Source: an uncultured Prevotella sp.
GTDB lineage: Bacteria; Bacteroidota; Bacteroidia; Bacteroidales; Bacteroidaceae
DNA length: 39,644 bases
Direction: 5' to 3'
Assembly: GCA_905234265.1 (NCBI GenBank)
Contig: CAJOHJ010000017.1
Location: 1-39,644, forward strand
Made by a program: the position numbers and the translations under genes. Below are positions 8,409 to 16,548 of the stretch, one piece after another. How positions within the stretch are numbered: position 1 is the stretch's first letter; the number at the start of each line of letters is the position of its first letter. The notes beneath the pieces were generated by a model. That model ran no database searches, was not told where the DNA came from, and worked only from the letters and a program-made list of their open reading frames with translations.

Positions 8409-8440
8409 TTTGATAAGAAATCGTGATTGGATTACTTTTG
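8409..8440 (+). promoter_or_regulatory. Promoter for the DUF3244 gene
   Basis: TTTG (8409-8412), 20 bases, TACTTTTG (8433-8440) matches the Bacteroidetes consensus. Predicted start is near 8447, giving a leader of about 25 bases to the ATG at 8472. Confidence 0.7.
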
Positions 8441-8471
8441 CAGTATCATAATCACTTTAACACTTTATCAA

Positions 8472-8825
8472 ATGAAAAAGTTTCTTACACTTCTTCTTGG
8501 AGTTGCATTAAGCATTTCCTCTGCAGATGCACTCAGCTTAATCACATTCAGCAGGCAATACATAAAAGAAAAGCCAGGAGGACATGGCAGTACAAAATCC
8601 CCTGTAATGGCTCCTGAAGTATACATTGACGAAAACGTCTTATACTTCGCAGAAAGTCATCCTGCCTACACTTTAAGTATTGTTGACGAAAGTGGAGATA
8701 CCGTATTTTCAACAACAATCGGCAGTGAAACAACCGAAATCGCCCTTCCCACCACCCTCTCTGGAGAATACTCTATCGAGCTTGTCATGGGCAATTGGCT
8801 GTTTACTGGTACAATTTACATATAA
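8472..8825 (+). CDS. DUF3244 domain small secreted protein
   Basis: 117 residues from the ATG at 8472; an in-frame earlier ATG at 8427 lies within the promoter and is rejected. Signal peptide MKKFLTLLLGVALSISSADA, then a small beta-rich domain with alternating hydrophobics (VYIDENVLYF, YTLSIVDESGDTVFSTTI, LPTTLSGEYSIELVMGNWLFTGTIYI) characteristic of DUF3244. In Bacteroidales, small proteins of this kind are found next to C10 cysteine proteases, and some neighbours of Bacteroides C10 proteases have been described as propeptide-like inhibitors. An inhibitor or chaperone role for the protease encoded just downstream is therefore a reasonable guess, but no inhibitory motif can be read from the sequence. 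AT-rich relative to the flanking housekeeping genes. Confidence 0.8.
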   Translation: MKKFLTLLLGVALSISSADALSLITFSRQYIKEKPGGHGSTKSPVMAPEVYIDENVLYFAESHPAYTLSIVDESGDTVFSTTIGSETTEIALPTTLSGEYSIELVMGNWLFTGTIYI

Positions 8826-8907
8826 ACATCTGTTATACAAAAATGACTAAACATTGTTAACTAATAAATAATTTTGCCCACAAATCTCTTAAATTTGCAA
8901 TAACAAA

Positions 8908-10341
8908 ATGAATAACAAACATATTTTTGTACTATTTCTTAGCATAATGACATTATTTTCATGTAACAACGAAAATGATGTTAACAGCATTTTATCCCCT
9001 ACAGGTCAATGGAATGCAGATGATGCTAATTTCACTGAAAACGAGAACTTCTATATTACGACTAAAGACAAGGACTATCACATCACTGAAAACGAAGCTA
9101 TCGACATTGCAACAAATGGATTATTTGCTTTAGAAACACGCAATTCACTAAATATGACTGATGTGAATATCTACACTAAAACCAGATTGGGAATTTCCGA
9201 TGACTCACTTTACAACATCCTGCCAGAGACGCTGCTGTATATCATTCCTGCTACAGAAAACATGTATCATGTTATAGCCGCCGACAACCGTATCAGGACC
9301 AAAGAAATAGGCTACATTCCAGCAAATACGCTTATCCCTAACAGTAGCGACCACCAAAAATGGGAATTGTCAGAATATCTTCTCGCGAACATTTTAAACA
9401 AGATGCGCCATGACATAACTATTTTCGAGGAAGAGAAAGATTCTATGTGGCAGACAATATCTGCCAAGTTCGACAGCATAACAGCAAAAATGAAGCCTGA
9501 TTCTATAACCTTAAACATGGGTATAACAAGGAAGAAATATCCTGGTGAAAACACACCTCCAAGAGATGACGGTTGGATATGTGAAACTTCTGTAACGTAT
9601 ATAAGTTCTAATCACTCTGAAATACAGCCTTTATTAAATTTGACGTGGCATCAGCAATATCCATACAACATGCTACTACAAGATAAAGCTACATGCACAT
9701 ATTCAGAAGTTCCCACGGGCTGCGTTATTACAGCAGGAGGCATGCTGATTGCTTATTGGAAATATCCTTCACAAATAAATGGGGCAACATATGACTGGGA
9801 AAACATCACCAGCAATGAAGCTCCTGTTGGGAATAACGCAAAAACACAAGTTGCTACACTAATGAGAACCATCGGTGAAGAAATTGACGCCCAGTTCGGA
9901 TGTGGCCAGACAAGCGCTCAAACACCCAGTTTAGTTTCTTGGTTAAATAACCATGGCTACATCGGTGGCACTGAAACAAATTATAATAGCTCTGACATTA
10001 TCAGTTCCCTTAACATGTCCAGACCAGTAATTACCATAGGTGAAGACCCTGACAAAAACAACGCTGGTCATTCGTGGATAATAGACGGTTATAAAAAAAG
10101 AGCGGATGTTTACCGCTACATCTATAATTACCATAACGAACTAACAGGAGCGCACTACACTGTTCAAGGTCCTTTAAAATATGAGAATTCCATACAGTTC
10201 AACCATAACTTTGGACATGGCCAAAAAGAGACTTGGCTTTATGATGGCATTTTCACTGAAAAAGACGGAAATGACGGTACAACAATAGCGAACTATTCTA
10301 CTTATAACAAAATATACCCAAACATCAGACCTAATTACTGA
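8908..10341 (+). CDS. C10 family (streptopain-like) cysteine protease lipoprotein
   Basis: 477 residues. Lipoprotein signal ending LFSC (C19), so membrane-anchored in the envelope. A pro-region-like N-terminal half (ITENEAIDIATNGLFALE to about residue 240; the ITENEAIDIA stretch resembles the inhibitory propeptide of streptopain) precedes the peptidase domain. That domain starts LLNLTWHQQYPYN and has the catalytic Cys in TGCVITAGGMLIAYWKYP (C272) and catalytic His in AGHSWIIDGY (H388). The usual C10 block Asn-Trp-Gly-Trp-Gly near the C-terminus is replaced by NHNFGHGQ, so both Trp are lost; this may alter specificity or activity. Two TAnnTTTG boxes (8869-8876, 8890-8897) precede the ATG but lack a good -33 element. 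Next gene starts 5 bases after the stop. Confidence 0.9.
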   Translation: MNNKHIFVLFLSIMTLFSCNNENDVNSILSPTGQWNADDANFTENENFYITTKDKDYHITENEAIDIATNGLFALETRNSLNMTDVNIYTKTRLGISDDSLYNILPETLLYIIPATENMYHVIAADNRIRTKEIGYIPANTLIPNSSDHQKWELSEYLLANILNKMRHDITIFEEEKDSMWQTISAKFDSITAKMKPDSITLNMGITRKKYPGENTPPRDDGWICETSVTYISSNHSEIQPLLNLTWHQQYPYNMLLQDKATCTYSEVPTGCVITAGGMLIAYWKYPSQINGATYDWENITSNEAPVGNNAKTQVATLMRTIGEEIDAQFGCGQTSAQTPSLVSWLNNHGYIGGTETNYNSSDIISSLNMSRPVITIGEDPDKNNAGHSWIIDGYKKRADVYRYIYNYHNELTGAHYTVQGPLKYENSIQFNHNFGHGQKETWLYDGIFTEKDGNDGTTIANYSTYNKIYPNIRPNY

Positions 10342-10346
10342 ATAAC

Positions 10347-11171
10347 ATGAGACAACTATCGTTCATACTAATGGTTATCGCAGCTCTTGTCATGTCTGCC
10401 TGCAGCAGCGACAGCGGGGATGAACCTATAAAAGCAAATCCCGATCCAGCTCCTAACCCATATATTGGATATGGCCAATTTGACTTTGACAAATATAAAC
10501 TGCATTTCAATGGGAATACCATTGACAGCGCGCAAGTAAGCGATGGCTATTTGCTAAAAGAAGTCACTCACATCAGCTATTGGCTCGACAAGAGTTCTGC
10601 ACATCGTACTAATCCGCAGTATATAGACCTGTCAGGCAGCAACACTTCTGCCCAGTGGTTTAAGGCAGATATTTCACCTGACCACAAAACTGTAGTGTTC
10701 GAAGCCTCCGATGCGCTAAGAATCAACTATTGGACAGCATACATAGGTGTCACAGCAGAGAAAGATGGCAAGACGTATTCCTGCAACTTAGAAGCATACA
10801 ACACTCCGGAATATATAGAAGAGAATTTCAGCCATCCTTATGTAGAGCTAAGCAAGAGCGCATGCAAGGATGCAACAAGTAATGGTGTCATCGGGCCAGA
10901 GTCTTTCAGCTGCGAGGCCGTAAACGGGTGTCTGAAGGTTACCCACAAGAATGCCTACTTCACCTGCAATACACAGATAAGCGCAACTGCGCGCGTTGAG
11001 GAAAATGTAATTACAATAATTGAGAGCGGCCCCGACACTGGAGCAAACTGTGTATGCCCCTACGACATCACCATGTCGATCTGGCCGCTTCGGCAGAAGC
11101 AGTACACCGTCAACATCTGCCGCGACAATGCCGAAACAATACAATACAGCTATGTGCTGAACTACAGGTAG
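10347..11171 (+). CDS. Lipoprotein of unknown function, companion of the C10 protease
   Basis: 274 residues. Lipobox LVMSAC (C19) followed by Ser/Asp, then a Pro-rich spacer (about 28-39), then beta-rich sequence. The C-terminal part contains a Cys cluster (CEAVNGCLKV, YFTCNT, GANCVCPYDITMSI), a pattern I have seen only as a feature of uncharacterised Bacteroidales lipoproteins; I do not recognise a named family. It lies 5 bases after the protease stop, so the two are almost certainly cotranscribed. It could be a protease inhibitor, substrate adaptor or unrelated surface lipoprotein. Composition shifts from AT-rich to GC-rich around 10,850, mirroring the shift in the regulator gene at the other end of the block. 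Tandem intrinsic terminators follow (11240-11286). Confidence 0.7.
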   Translation: MRQLSFILMVIAALVMSACSSDSGDEPIKANPDPAPNPYIGYGQFDFDKYKLHFNGNTIDSAQVSDGYLLKEVTHISYWLDKSSAHRTNPQYIDLSGSNTSAQWFKADISPDHKTVVFEASDALRINYWTAYIGVTAEKDGKTYSCNLEAYNTPEYIEENFSHPYVELSKSACKDATSNGVIGPESFSCEAVNGCLKVTHKNAYFTCNTQISATARVEENVITIIESGPDTGANCVCPYDITMSIWPLRQKQYTVNICRDNAETIQYSYVLNYR

Positions 11172-11194
11172 GGAACGATTAGAAATTGAGAGTG

Positions 11195-11312
11195 AAAATT
11201 ATCTCTGCGAGTTACGGAATTATCTCTGCATGTTACGAAATTATCTTACGAAGATAATTTTTTATCTTGCGGAGATAATTTTTTTTCTCTGCATGTTACA
11301 TTTCTCAGGGTT
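11195..11312 (+). repeat. Tandem TTATCTCTGCATGTTACG repeat array with two intrinsic terminators
   Basis: About five units of a ~21-base repeat, consensus near ATTATCTCTGCATGTTACG. Two units form hairpins followed by T runs on the plus strand: ATTATCTT-ACG-AAGATAAT (11240-11258) with T5, and TTATCTT-GCG-GAGATAA (11262-11278) with T8 (11279-11286). They would end transcription of the protease-lipoprotein unit. The same repeat family occurs in opposite orientation at 22394-22512. Confidence 0.8.
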
Positions 11313-11346
11313 TTGCGCACTGATAAATTAATTTTTTTTAAAATTC

Positions 11347-11377
11347 TTTGCTTTGTACGCGCTTAATCGTACCTTTG
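11347..11377 (+). promoter_or_regulatory. Promoter for the DUF2723 gene
   Basis: TTTG (11347-11350), 19 bases, TACCTTTG (11370-11377): an exact consensus match. Predicted start near 11384, so an ATG at 11353 cannot be the translation start and the ATG at 11401 is used. Confidence 0.8.
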
Positions 11378-11400
11378 CGATTATTTACGCATTAAGACAA

Positions 11401-14400
11401 ATGAGACAATTCAGAATTGTGGACAACGCGATGGGATGGCTGGCCTTTGCCATTGCCGCCATAGTGTACTGCTCCACCATTGAGCCTACGGCATCCTTCT
11501 GGGACTGCCCGGAGTTTATTTCCACTGGTTACAAACTTGAAATCGGACACCCACCGGGCGCACCATTCTTCATGCTGACAGCAAACCTGTTCTCGCAGTT
11601 TGCCAGCGACCCCACGCAGGTGGCCCGCATGGTGAACACCATGAGCGCACTGCTCTCGGCGGCAACCATACTGTTCCTGTTCTGGACGATTTCACACCTT
11701 GTGCGCCGCCTGCTCATCAGGCAGGAGGACTTCCGCAAGGCTGCGGCGCTGGCCGACCTGGAGTGGTGGAAAGTGATAGCCATCGAGGCCTCGGCAATGG
11801 TGGGCGCGCTGATCTACACGTTCAGCGACACGTTCTGGTTCTCGGCCGTCGAGGGTGAGGTGTATGCCTACTCGTCGGCGTTCACGGCGGTGGTGTTCTG
11901 GCTCATTCTGAAGTGGGAAGACCATGCCGACGAGCCGCATGCCGACCGCTGGCTGGTATTGATAATGTATATGACCGGCCTCTCGATAGGCGTTCACCTG
12001 CTGAACTTGCTCTGCCTGCCGGCAATAGTGCTGGTCTATTACTACCGCAAGTTCCCCACCGACGACCCGAAGCGCGACCTCAGGGGAAGCCTCATCGCGC
12101 TGGCCATCAGCGTTGTCATCCTGGCCGCCGTGCTTTACGGCGTAGTGCCGGGCATCGTGCAGGTGGGCGGATGGTTCGAGCTGCTGTTCGTCAACATTCT
12201 GGGCTGTCCGTTCAACACGGGCGAGATAGTCTACATCTTCCTGCTCATCGGAACCATCATCTGGGCCATCAGGGAAACCTACCAGACCACCAACATCAAG
12301 CGCCAGAACATCAGCTTCCTGCTGGCCGTGGCCATGCTGGGCATTCCGTTCTACGGCCACGGATGGACGGCGGTGCTGATAGGCATCGTGGTGCTGGCCG
12401 TGATGTGGTTCGTGCTGAGCATGAAGGATCTCGTCTCCCCTCGCATCAAGAACACTGCACTGCTCTGCATGCTGATGCTAATGATTGGCTACTCGAGCTA
12501 CGCGCTGATAGTCATCCGCTCGGCAGCCAACCCGCCGATGGACCAAAACTCGCCGGAGGACATCTTCACGCTTGGCGAATATCTGGGCCGCGAGCAGTAC
12601 GGACAGCGGCCGCTGTTCTACGGACCGGCATACACGTCGCAGGTGGCACTCAGCCAGGAGGGCGACTACTGCAAGCCTGTCATGAAGACCGGCGACCCTG
12701 TGTGGCAGCGCCGTGAGAAGGCATCGGCCGACGAAAAGGACGAATACTTCGTGGTGCGCACAAAGGATGAATACGTCTATGCGCAGAACATGCTCTTCCC
12801 ACGCATGTACAGCTCCACCCACCGCCAGGCCTACGAAAGCTGGATGGGCGGCGTAAGCGGACGAGAGGTGCAATACGACCGCTGCGGCGAAATGATAAGC
12901 GTGAAAGTGCCTACACAGCTGGAAAACCTGAGGTTCTTCATCAGCTACCAGTGCAACTTCATGTACTGGAGATACTTCATGTGGAACTTCGCAGGCCGAC
13001 AGAACGACCTGCAAGGCAACGGCGAGCTGGAGAAAGGCAACTGGCTGACAGGCTTCGACTGGTTCGACAACTGGAGGCTGGGCAACCAGAATCTGCTGCC
13101 CGACGAGCTGAAGAACAACAAGGGACACAACGTCTTCTACTGCCTGCCGCTGCTGCTGGGACTGATAGGCCTCTTCTGGCAGTCGCTGGGAAAACATCTG
13201 AATGGCGCCAAGGACCAGACGGGAATACGACAGTTCTGGGTGGTGTTCTTCCTGTTCTTCATGACTGGACTGGCCATCGTCTTCTACCTCAACCAGACGC
13301 CGATGCAGCCACGCGAGCGTGACTACGCTTATGCAGGCTCGTTCTACGCATTCGCAATATGGTGCGGCATGGGCGTGGCTGCCATCATCGACATAATAAG
13401 GGAAAAGGCAAAACTGAACAGTGAAAAATTTGCCACCGCCATGGCGGCCATCGTTGCCGTCGCCTGCCTGTTCGTCCCTGTGCAGATGGCTTCGCAGACG
13501 TGGGACGACCACGACCGCTCTGGCCGCTACACCTGCCGCGACTTCGGACAGAACTACCTGATGTCGCTGCAAGACGAGGGCAACCCGATAATCTTCACCA
13601 ACGGCGACAACGACACCTTCCCACTGTGGTACAACCAGGACGTCGAAGGCTTCCGCACTGACGCTCGCGTATGCAACCTGAGCTACCTGCAGACTGACTG
13701 GTATATCGACCAGATGCGACGTCCGGCATACGACTCTCCAAGCGTGCCAATATCGTGGGAGAGAATAGAATACTGTGCCGGTACGAACGAATATGTGCGC
13801 GTGGAGCCGCAAATGAAGGAAGACGTGCTGGCATTCTACCAGCAGAACCCGGAGGAGGCGCGCAAGCACTTCGGCGACGAGCCGTTCGAGCTGAAAAACA
13901 TCCTGCGCTACTGGGTACGCTCAAAGCAGGCTGACTTCCACGTGATACCTACCGACACCATCTACATGACCATCGACAAGGAGGCCGTGCGCAAGAGCGG
14001 CATGATGATGGCTACCGACAGCATTCCCGACAAGATGGTCATCTCGCTGAAAGGCAAGAGCGCACTCTACAAGGGCGACCTGATGATTCTGGAAATGCTG
14101 GCAGAGTGCAACTGGGTGCGCCCCATCTACGTGGCTGTCAGCGTGGGCGACGACAACTACATCAACCTCGGCGACAACACCATCACCGAAGGTCTGGTAT
14201 ACCGCATCACGCCGTTCACTACCAGCCGCGGAGGCAAGCCCATCGACGGAGCGTCCAACTTCGACACGGAGAAGACTTACAACAACGTGATGACGCGCTT
14301 CAAGTTCGGAGGTATCGACCAGCCGGGCATCTATCTCGACGAGACCGTCATGCGCATGTGCTACACTCACCGCCGCATCATCTCGCAGCTGGCAGTCCGC

Positions 14401-14784
14401 TTGATCAGCGAAGGCAAGGAGGCTAAGGCCACCAAGGTGCTGAACTTCCTCGAGAAGAACATACCTACCTTCAATGTGCCTCACACATACTCATCAGGCT
14501 CCATGGACATGGCCCGCGCCTGGGCAGCTCTGGGCAACAAGGCAAAGGCTAAGGAGATTCTGGAAGCGCTGTTCACCAATTCTGCACAATATGCATACTG
14601 GTACAACACGCTTGACGGTTCGGCATTCACCATGTCGCAGGACTCATGGCTGATGCACTTCTACATCATGCAGCAGGTGCTGATGGTGGCTGAGAGTGTC
14701 GACCAGAAACTGTACGAAGCAAAGGTGAACGAGCTGAATGCCCTCACGCGCATCTTCGAGTCTAAGGGCGGCAATCTCTATTAA
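11401..14784 (+). CDS. DUF2723 polytopic membrane protein, GT-C glycosyltransferase-like
   Basis: 1127 residues from the ATG at 11401 (the earlier in-frame ATG lies inside the promoter). DUF2723 proteins are large Bacteroidetes membrane proteins related to protein O-mannosyltransferases. The first external loop carries FWDCPEFI (D35, E38), the acidic motif expected for a GT-C lipid-linked sugar transferase, followed by GHPPGAPFFML. At least ten hydrophobic segments fill the first ~700 residues. The C-terminal ~400 residues are soluble, with NGDNDTFPLWYNQDVEGFR and, near the end, TPR-like helices (GKEAKATKVLNFLEKN, ALGNKAKAKEILEALF). Residues 673-681 (NSEKFATAM), in a loop between two membrane helices, are encoded by a copy of a dispersed repeat. 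A role in protein or surface glycan glycosylation is inferred from the family. Confidence 0.88.
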   Translation: MRQFRIVDNAMGWLAFAIAAIVYCSTIEPTASFWDCPEFISTGYKLEIGHPPGAPFFMLTANLFSQFASDPTQVARMVNTMSALLSAATILFLFWTISHLVRRLLIRQEDFRKAAALADLEWWKVIAIEASAMVGALIYTFSDTFWFSAVEGEVYAYSSAFTAVVFWLILKWEDHADEPHADRWLVLIMYMTGLSIGVHLLNLLCLPAIVLVYYYRKFPTDDPKRDLRGSLIALAISVVILAAVLYGVVPGIVQVGGWFELLFVNILGCPFNTGEIVYIFLLIGTIIWAIRETYQTTNIKRQNISFLLAVAMLGIPFYGHGWTAVLIGIVVLAVMWFVLSMKDLVSPRIKNTALLCMLMLMIGYSSYALIVIRSAANPPMDQNSPEDIFTLGEYLGREQYGQRPLFYGPAYTSQVALSQEGDYCKPVMKTGDPVWQRREKASADEKDEYFVVRTKDEYVYAQNMLFPRMYSSTHRQAYESWMGGVSGREVQYDRCGEMISVKVPTQLENLRFFISYQCNFMYWRYFMWNFAGRQNDLQGNGELEKGNWLTGFDWFDNWRLGNQNLLPDELKNNKGHNVFYCLPLLLGLIGLFWQSLGKHLNGAKDQTGIRQFWVVFFLFFMTGLAIVFYLNQTPMQPRERDYAYAGSFYAFAIWCGMGVAAIIDIIREKAKLNSEKFATAMAAIVAVACLFVPVQMASQTWDDHDRSGRYTCRDFGQNYLMSLQDEGNPIIFTNGDNDTFPLWYNQDVEGFRTDARVCNLSYLQTDWYIDQMRRPAYDSPSVPISWERIEYCAGTNEYVRVEPQMKEDVLAFYQQNPEEARKHFGDEPFELKNILRYWVRSKQADFHVIPTDTIYMTIDKEAVRKSGMMMATDSIPDKMVISLKGKSALYKGDLMILEMLAECNWVRPIYVAVSVGDDNYINLGDNTITEGLVYRITPFTTSRGGKPIDGASNFDTEKTYNNVMTRFKFGGIDQPGIYLDETVMRMCYTHRRIISQLAVRLISEGKEAKATKVLNFLEKNIPTFNVPHTYSSGSMDMARAWAALGNKAKAKEILEALFTNSAQYAYWYNTLDGSAFTMSQDSWLMHFYIMQQVLMVAESVDQKLYEAKVNELNALTRIFESKGGNLY
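13417..13443 (+). repeat. Dispersed 27-base element, copy 2, in frame inside the DUF2723 gene
   Basis: 25 of 27 bases match 3232-3258; the differences are two T-to-C changes. Encodes NSEKFATAM, the same nine residues that would precede cdsA. Confidence 0.75.
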
Positions 14785-14800
14785 AGATTAAGAATTATGC

Positions 14801-14835
14801 ATGAAGCATGAAGCATTAGGAATTAAGCATTAAGC
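14801..14835 (+). repeat. Heptamer run after the DUF2723 stop
   Basis: Five units in 7-base register: ATGAAGC, ATGAAGC, ATTAGGA, ATTAAGC, ATTAAGC. It starts 16 bases after the DUF2723 stop codon and fills most of the gap to the deacetylase gene. Confidence 0.7.
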
Positions 14836-14843
14836 ATCAAAAA

Positions 14844-15455
14844 TTGATAATCGAGCAACCATCTAAGTGGCTCCGCTGGCTTTACCCAAAAGCTTTGTGG
14901 CGCATGAACCCAACCGATAGGGCCGTCTATCTGACTTTCGACGACGGCCCTATCCCGGAGGCCACGCCGCTAATTCTGGAAATTCTCAAGAAGTATGGCG
15001 TGAAAGCTACTTTCTTCATGGTTGGCGACAATGCACGCAAATACCCTGAACTCTATCACAAAGTAGTCGGCGACGGCCATCGTATCGGCAACCACACACA
15101 CAACCACTACGGCGGCTTCCGGCATACGGTACGCGAATACAGCTACAACGTGGAAAAGGCAAATGCCTATCTGCACACCGACCTCGTCAGGCCGCCTCAC
15201 GGATGGATGCGCCTGAGCCAGTATGCATGGCTGTCCAGAAAGTTCACCATTGTCATGTGGGACCTCGTTACTCGCGACTATTCCAAGTGGATGACTGCCG
15301 ACGACGTGGTCAGCAACGTCAAGCGATACACACGCAACGGCAGCATCATCACTTTCCACGACTCGCTAAAGTCGATAGACAAGCTGCGCACTGCCCTGCC
15401 CCAGTCTATAGAATGGCTGCAGCAGCAGGGCTACGCATTCAAGGTCTTTGAGTGA
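14844..15455 (+). CDS. Polysaccharide deacetylase (NodB/CE4 family)
   Basis: 203 residues with all five motifs of the CE4 deacetylase fold: TFDDGP (31-36; D33 catalytic base, D34 metal ligand), HTHNH (84-88, metal-binding His), RPPHG (116-120), MWDLVTRDY (138-146) and ITFHDS (169-174; catalytic H172). The family removes N- or O-acetyl groups from glycans such as peptidoglycan, chitooligosaccharides or surface polysaccharide. There is no signal peptide, but the N-terminus KWLRWLYPKALWRM is basic and aromatic and could touch the membrane. The frame begins at a TTG at 14844; the only later in-frame ATG (residue 21) would leave only ten residues before TFDDGP, so TTG is favoured. Cotranscription with the DUF2723 gene 59 bases upstream is plausible. 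Confidence 0.88.
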   Translation: MIIEQPSKWLRWLYPKALWRMNPTDRAVYLTFDDGPIPEATPLILEILKKYGVKATFFMVGDNARKYPELYHKVVGDGHRIGNHTHNHYGGFRHTVREYSYNVEKANAYLHTDLVRPPHGWMRLSQYAWLSRKFTIVMWDLVTRDYSKWMTADDVVSNVKRYTRNGSIITFHDSLKSIDKLRTALPQSIEWLQQQGYAFKVFE

Positions 15456-15549
15456 CATAAACACTCACACGGCAAAGCAGAAAGACTCACAAACTATAAT
15501 CAAAAAAACTTACAAACCTGATAAAACAAACCAATAAACTCACAAAATT

Positions 15550-16371
15550 ATGAAAAGCATTTTGGATGGACGTCCTGCCCTTAAGCAGGAAATCGACAAG
15601 GTGGCCGAGGTTACGGGCTACCTGTGGCAAAAAGGATGGGCTGAGCGTAATGGCGGCAACATCACCGTCAACGTCACCGAGTTCATGGACGATGAGTGCA
15701 AGGCTCTGCCTGCCATAGCTCCCGTGAAGCAGATTGGCATGACACTGCCGCAGCTGAAAGGCAAATATTTCTACTGCAAAGGCACCGGCAAGCGCATGCG
15801 CGACCTGGCCAAGCAGCCCATGCAGAACGGCAGCATCATCCGCATCTGCGACGACTGCGCCAGCTACGAGGTTATTGCCGACGAGCCAGTGGTTCCCACA
15901 TCGGAGCTGCCCACGCACCTGGCCCTGCAGGACTATCTGCTGGAGACCGGCTCCTGCTACAAGGCCACACTGCACACACACCCCATCGAGCTGGTGGCCA
16001 TGAGCCACATTCAGCGCTTCCTGAAGGGCGACGAGATGACTCGCGTACTGTGGTCGATGATTCCCGAGACGCTTGCCTTCGCACCGCTCGGCATCGGCAT
16101 CATTCCCTACGCCCTGCCGTCGTCTGTTGAACTGGCAAAGGCCACCCTTGAGGGCATCAAGAAGCACGACGTGGTGATGTGGGAGAAGCATGGCACCGTT
16201 GCCGTAGGTCAGGACATCATGGACGCCTTCGACCAGACCGACGTGCTTTGCAAGGCTGCCAACATCTACATGTGCGCCAAGGCCATGGGCAGTGAGCCTG
16301 ACGGCATGACCGAAGCACAGATGAAGGAAGTGCAGGATGTCTTCAACCTGCCGAAGAAGCGTCCGTGCTGA
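15550..16371 (+). CDS. rhaD: Rhamnulose-1-phosphate aldolase
   Basis: 273 residues, usual length for RhaD (E. coli 274). This class II zinc aldolase cleaves L-rhamnulose 1-phosphate to dihydroxyacetone phosphate and L-lactaldehyde. Key residues are visible: substrate phosphate loop ERNGGNIT (32-39), catalytic E119 in PTSELPTHL, zinc ligands H142 and H144 in LHTHPIELVAMSH, and H214 in EKHGTVAVG. These correspond to E117, H141, H143 and H212 of the E. coli enzyme. No other rhamnose gene (isomerase, kinase, transporter, regulator) is in the window, so it is either an orphan or serves a related sugar phosphate such as fuculose. Short ACTCACAAA-like direct repeats fill the leader. A strong terminator lies downstream. 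Confidence 0.94.
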   Translation: MKSILDGRPALKQEIDKVAEVTGYLWQKGWAERNGGNITVNVTEFMDDECKALPAIAPVKQIGMTLPQLKGKYFYCKGTGKRMRDLAKQPMQNGSIIRICDDCASYEVIADEPVVPTSELPTHLALQDYLLETGSCYKATLHTHPIELVAMSHIQRFLKGDEMTRVLWSMIPETLAFAPLGIGIIPYALPSSVELAKATLEGIKKHDVVMWEKHGTVAVGQDIMDAFDQTDVLCKAANIYMCAKAMGSEPDGMTEAQMKEVQDVFNLPKKRPC

Positions 16372-16447
16372 TGCAGTGGCAAGAACATCTGCCTGACATA
16401 GCACGACAACTATCTTAGCACAGAGACAAAAACATTTGTATAGACAC

Positions 16448-16490
16448 AAAAATAGCGCTGCGGCAATGCCACAGCGCTATTTTTGTTTTT
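16448..16490. terminator. Bidirectional intrinsic terminator between rhaD and nhaD
   Basis: A 13-bp perfect stem AAAAATAGCGCTG (16448-16460) / CAGCGCTATTTTT (16472-16484), with an inner GGC/GCC pair set in the loop and T-rich sequence beyond. The A-rich and T-rich flanks let it work for both convergent genes. Confidence 0.9.
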
Positions 16491-16548
16491 GTATTCTCTT
16501 CTGTGTTATTTTCAGTTTGTCTATGTTATTTCATATTTATTTCCATTA

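Noticed and set aside
11353..11400. Earlier ATG for the DUF2723 gene
   Set aside because: It lies inside the promoter, before the predicted transcription start.
15462..15549. ACTCACAAA-like direct repeats before rhaD as an operator
   Set aside because: Copies are short and irregular and differ in spacing; no symmetry or known binding pattern was seen.
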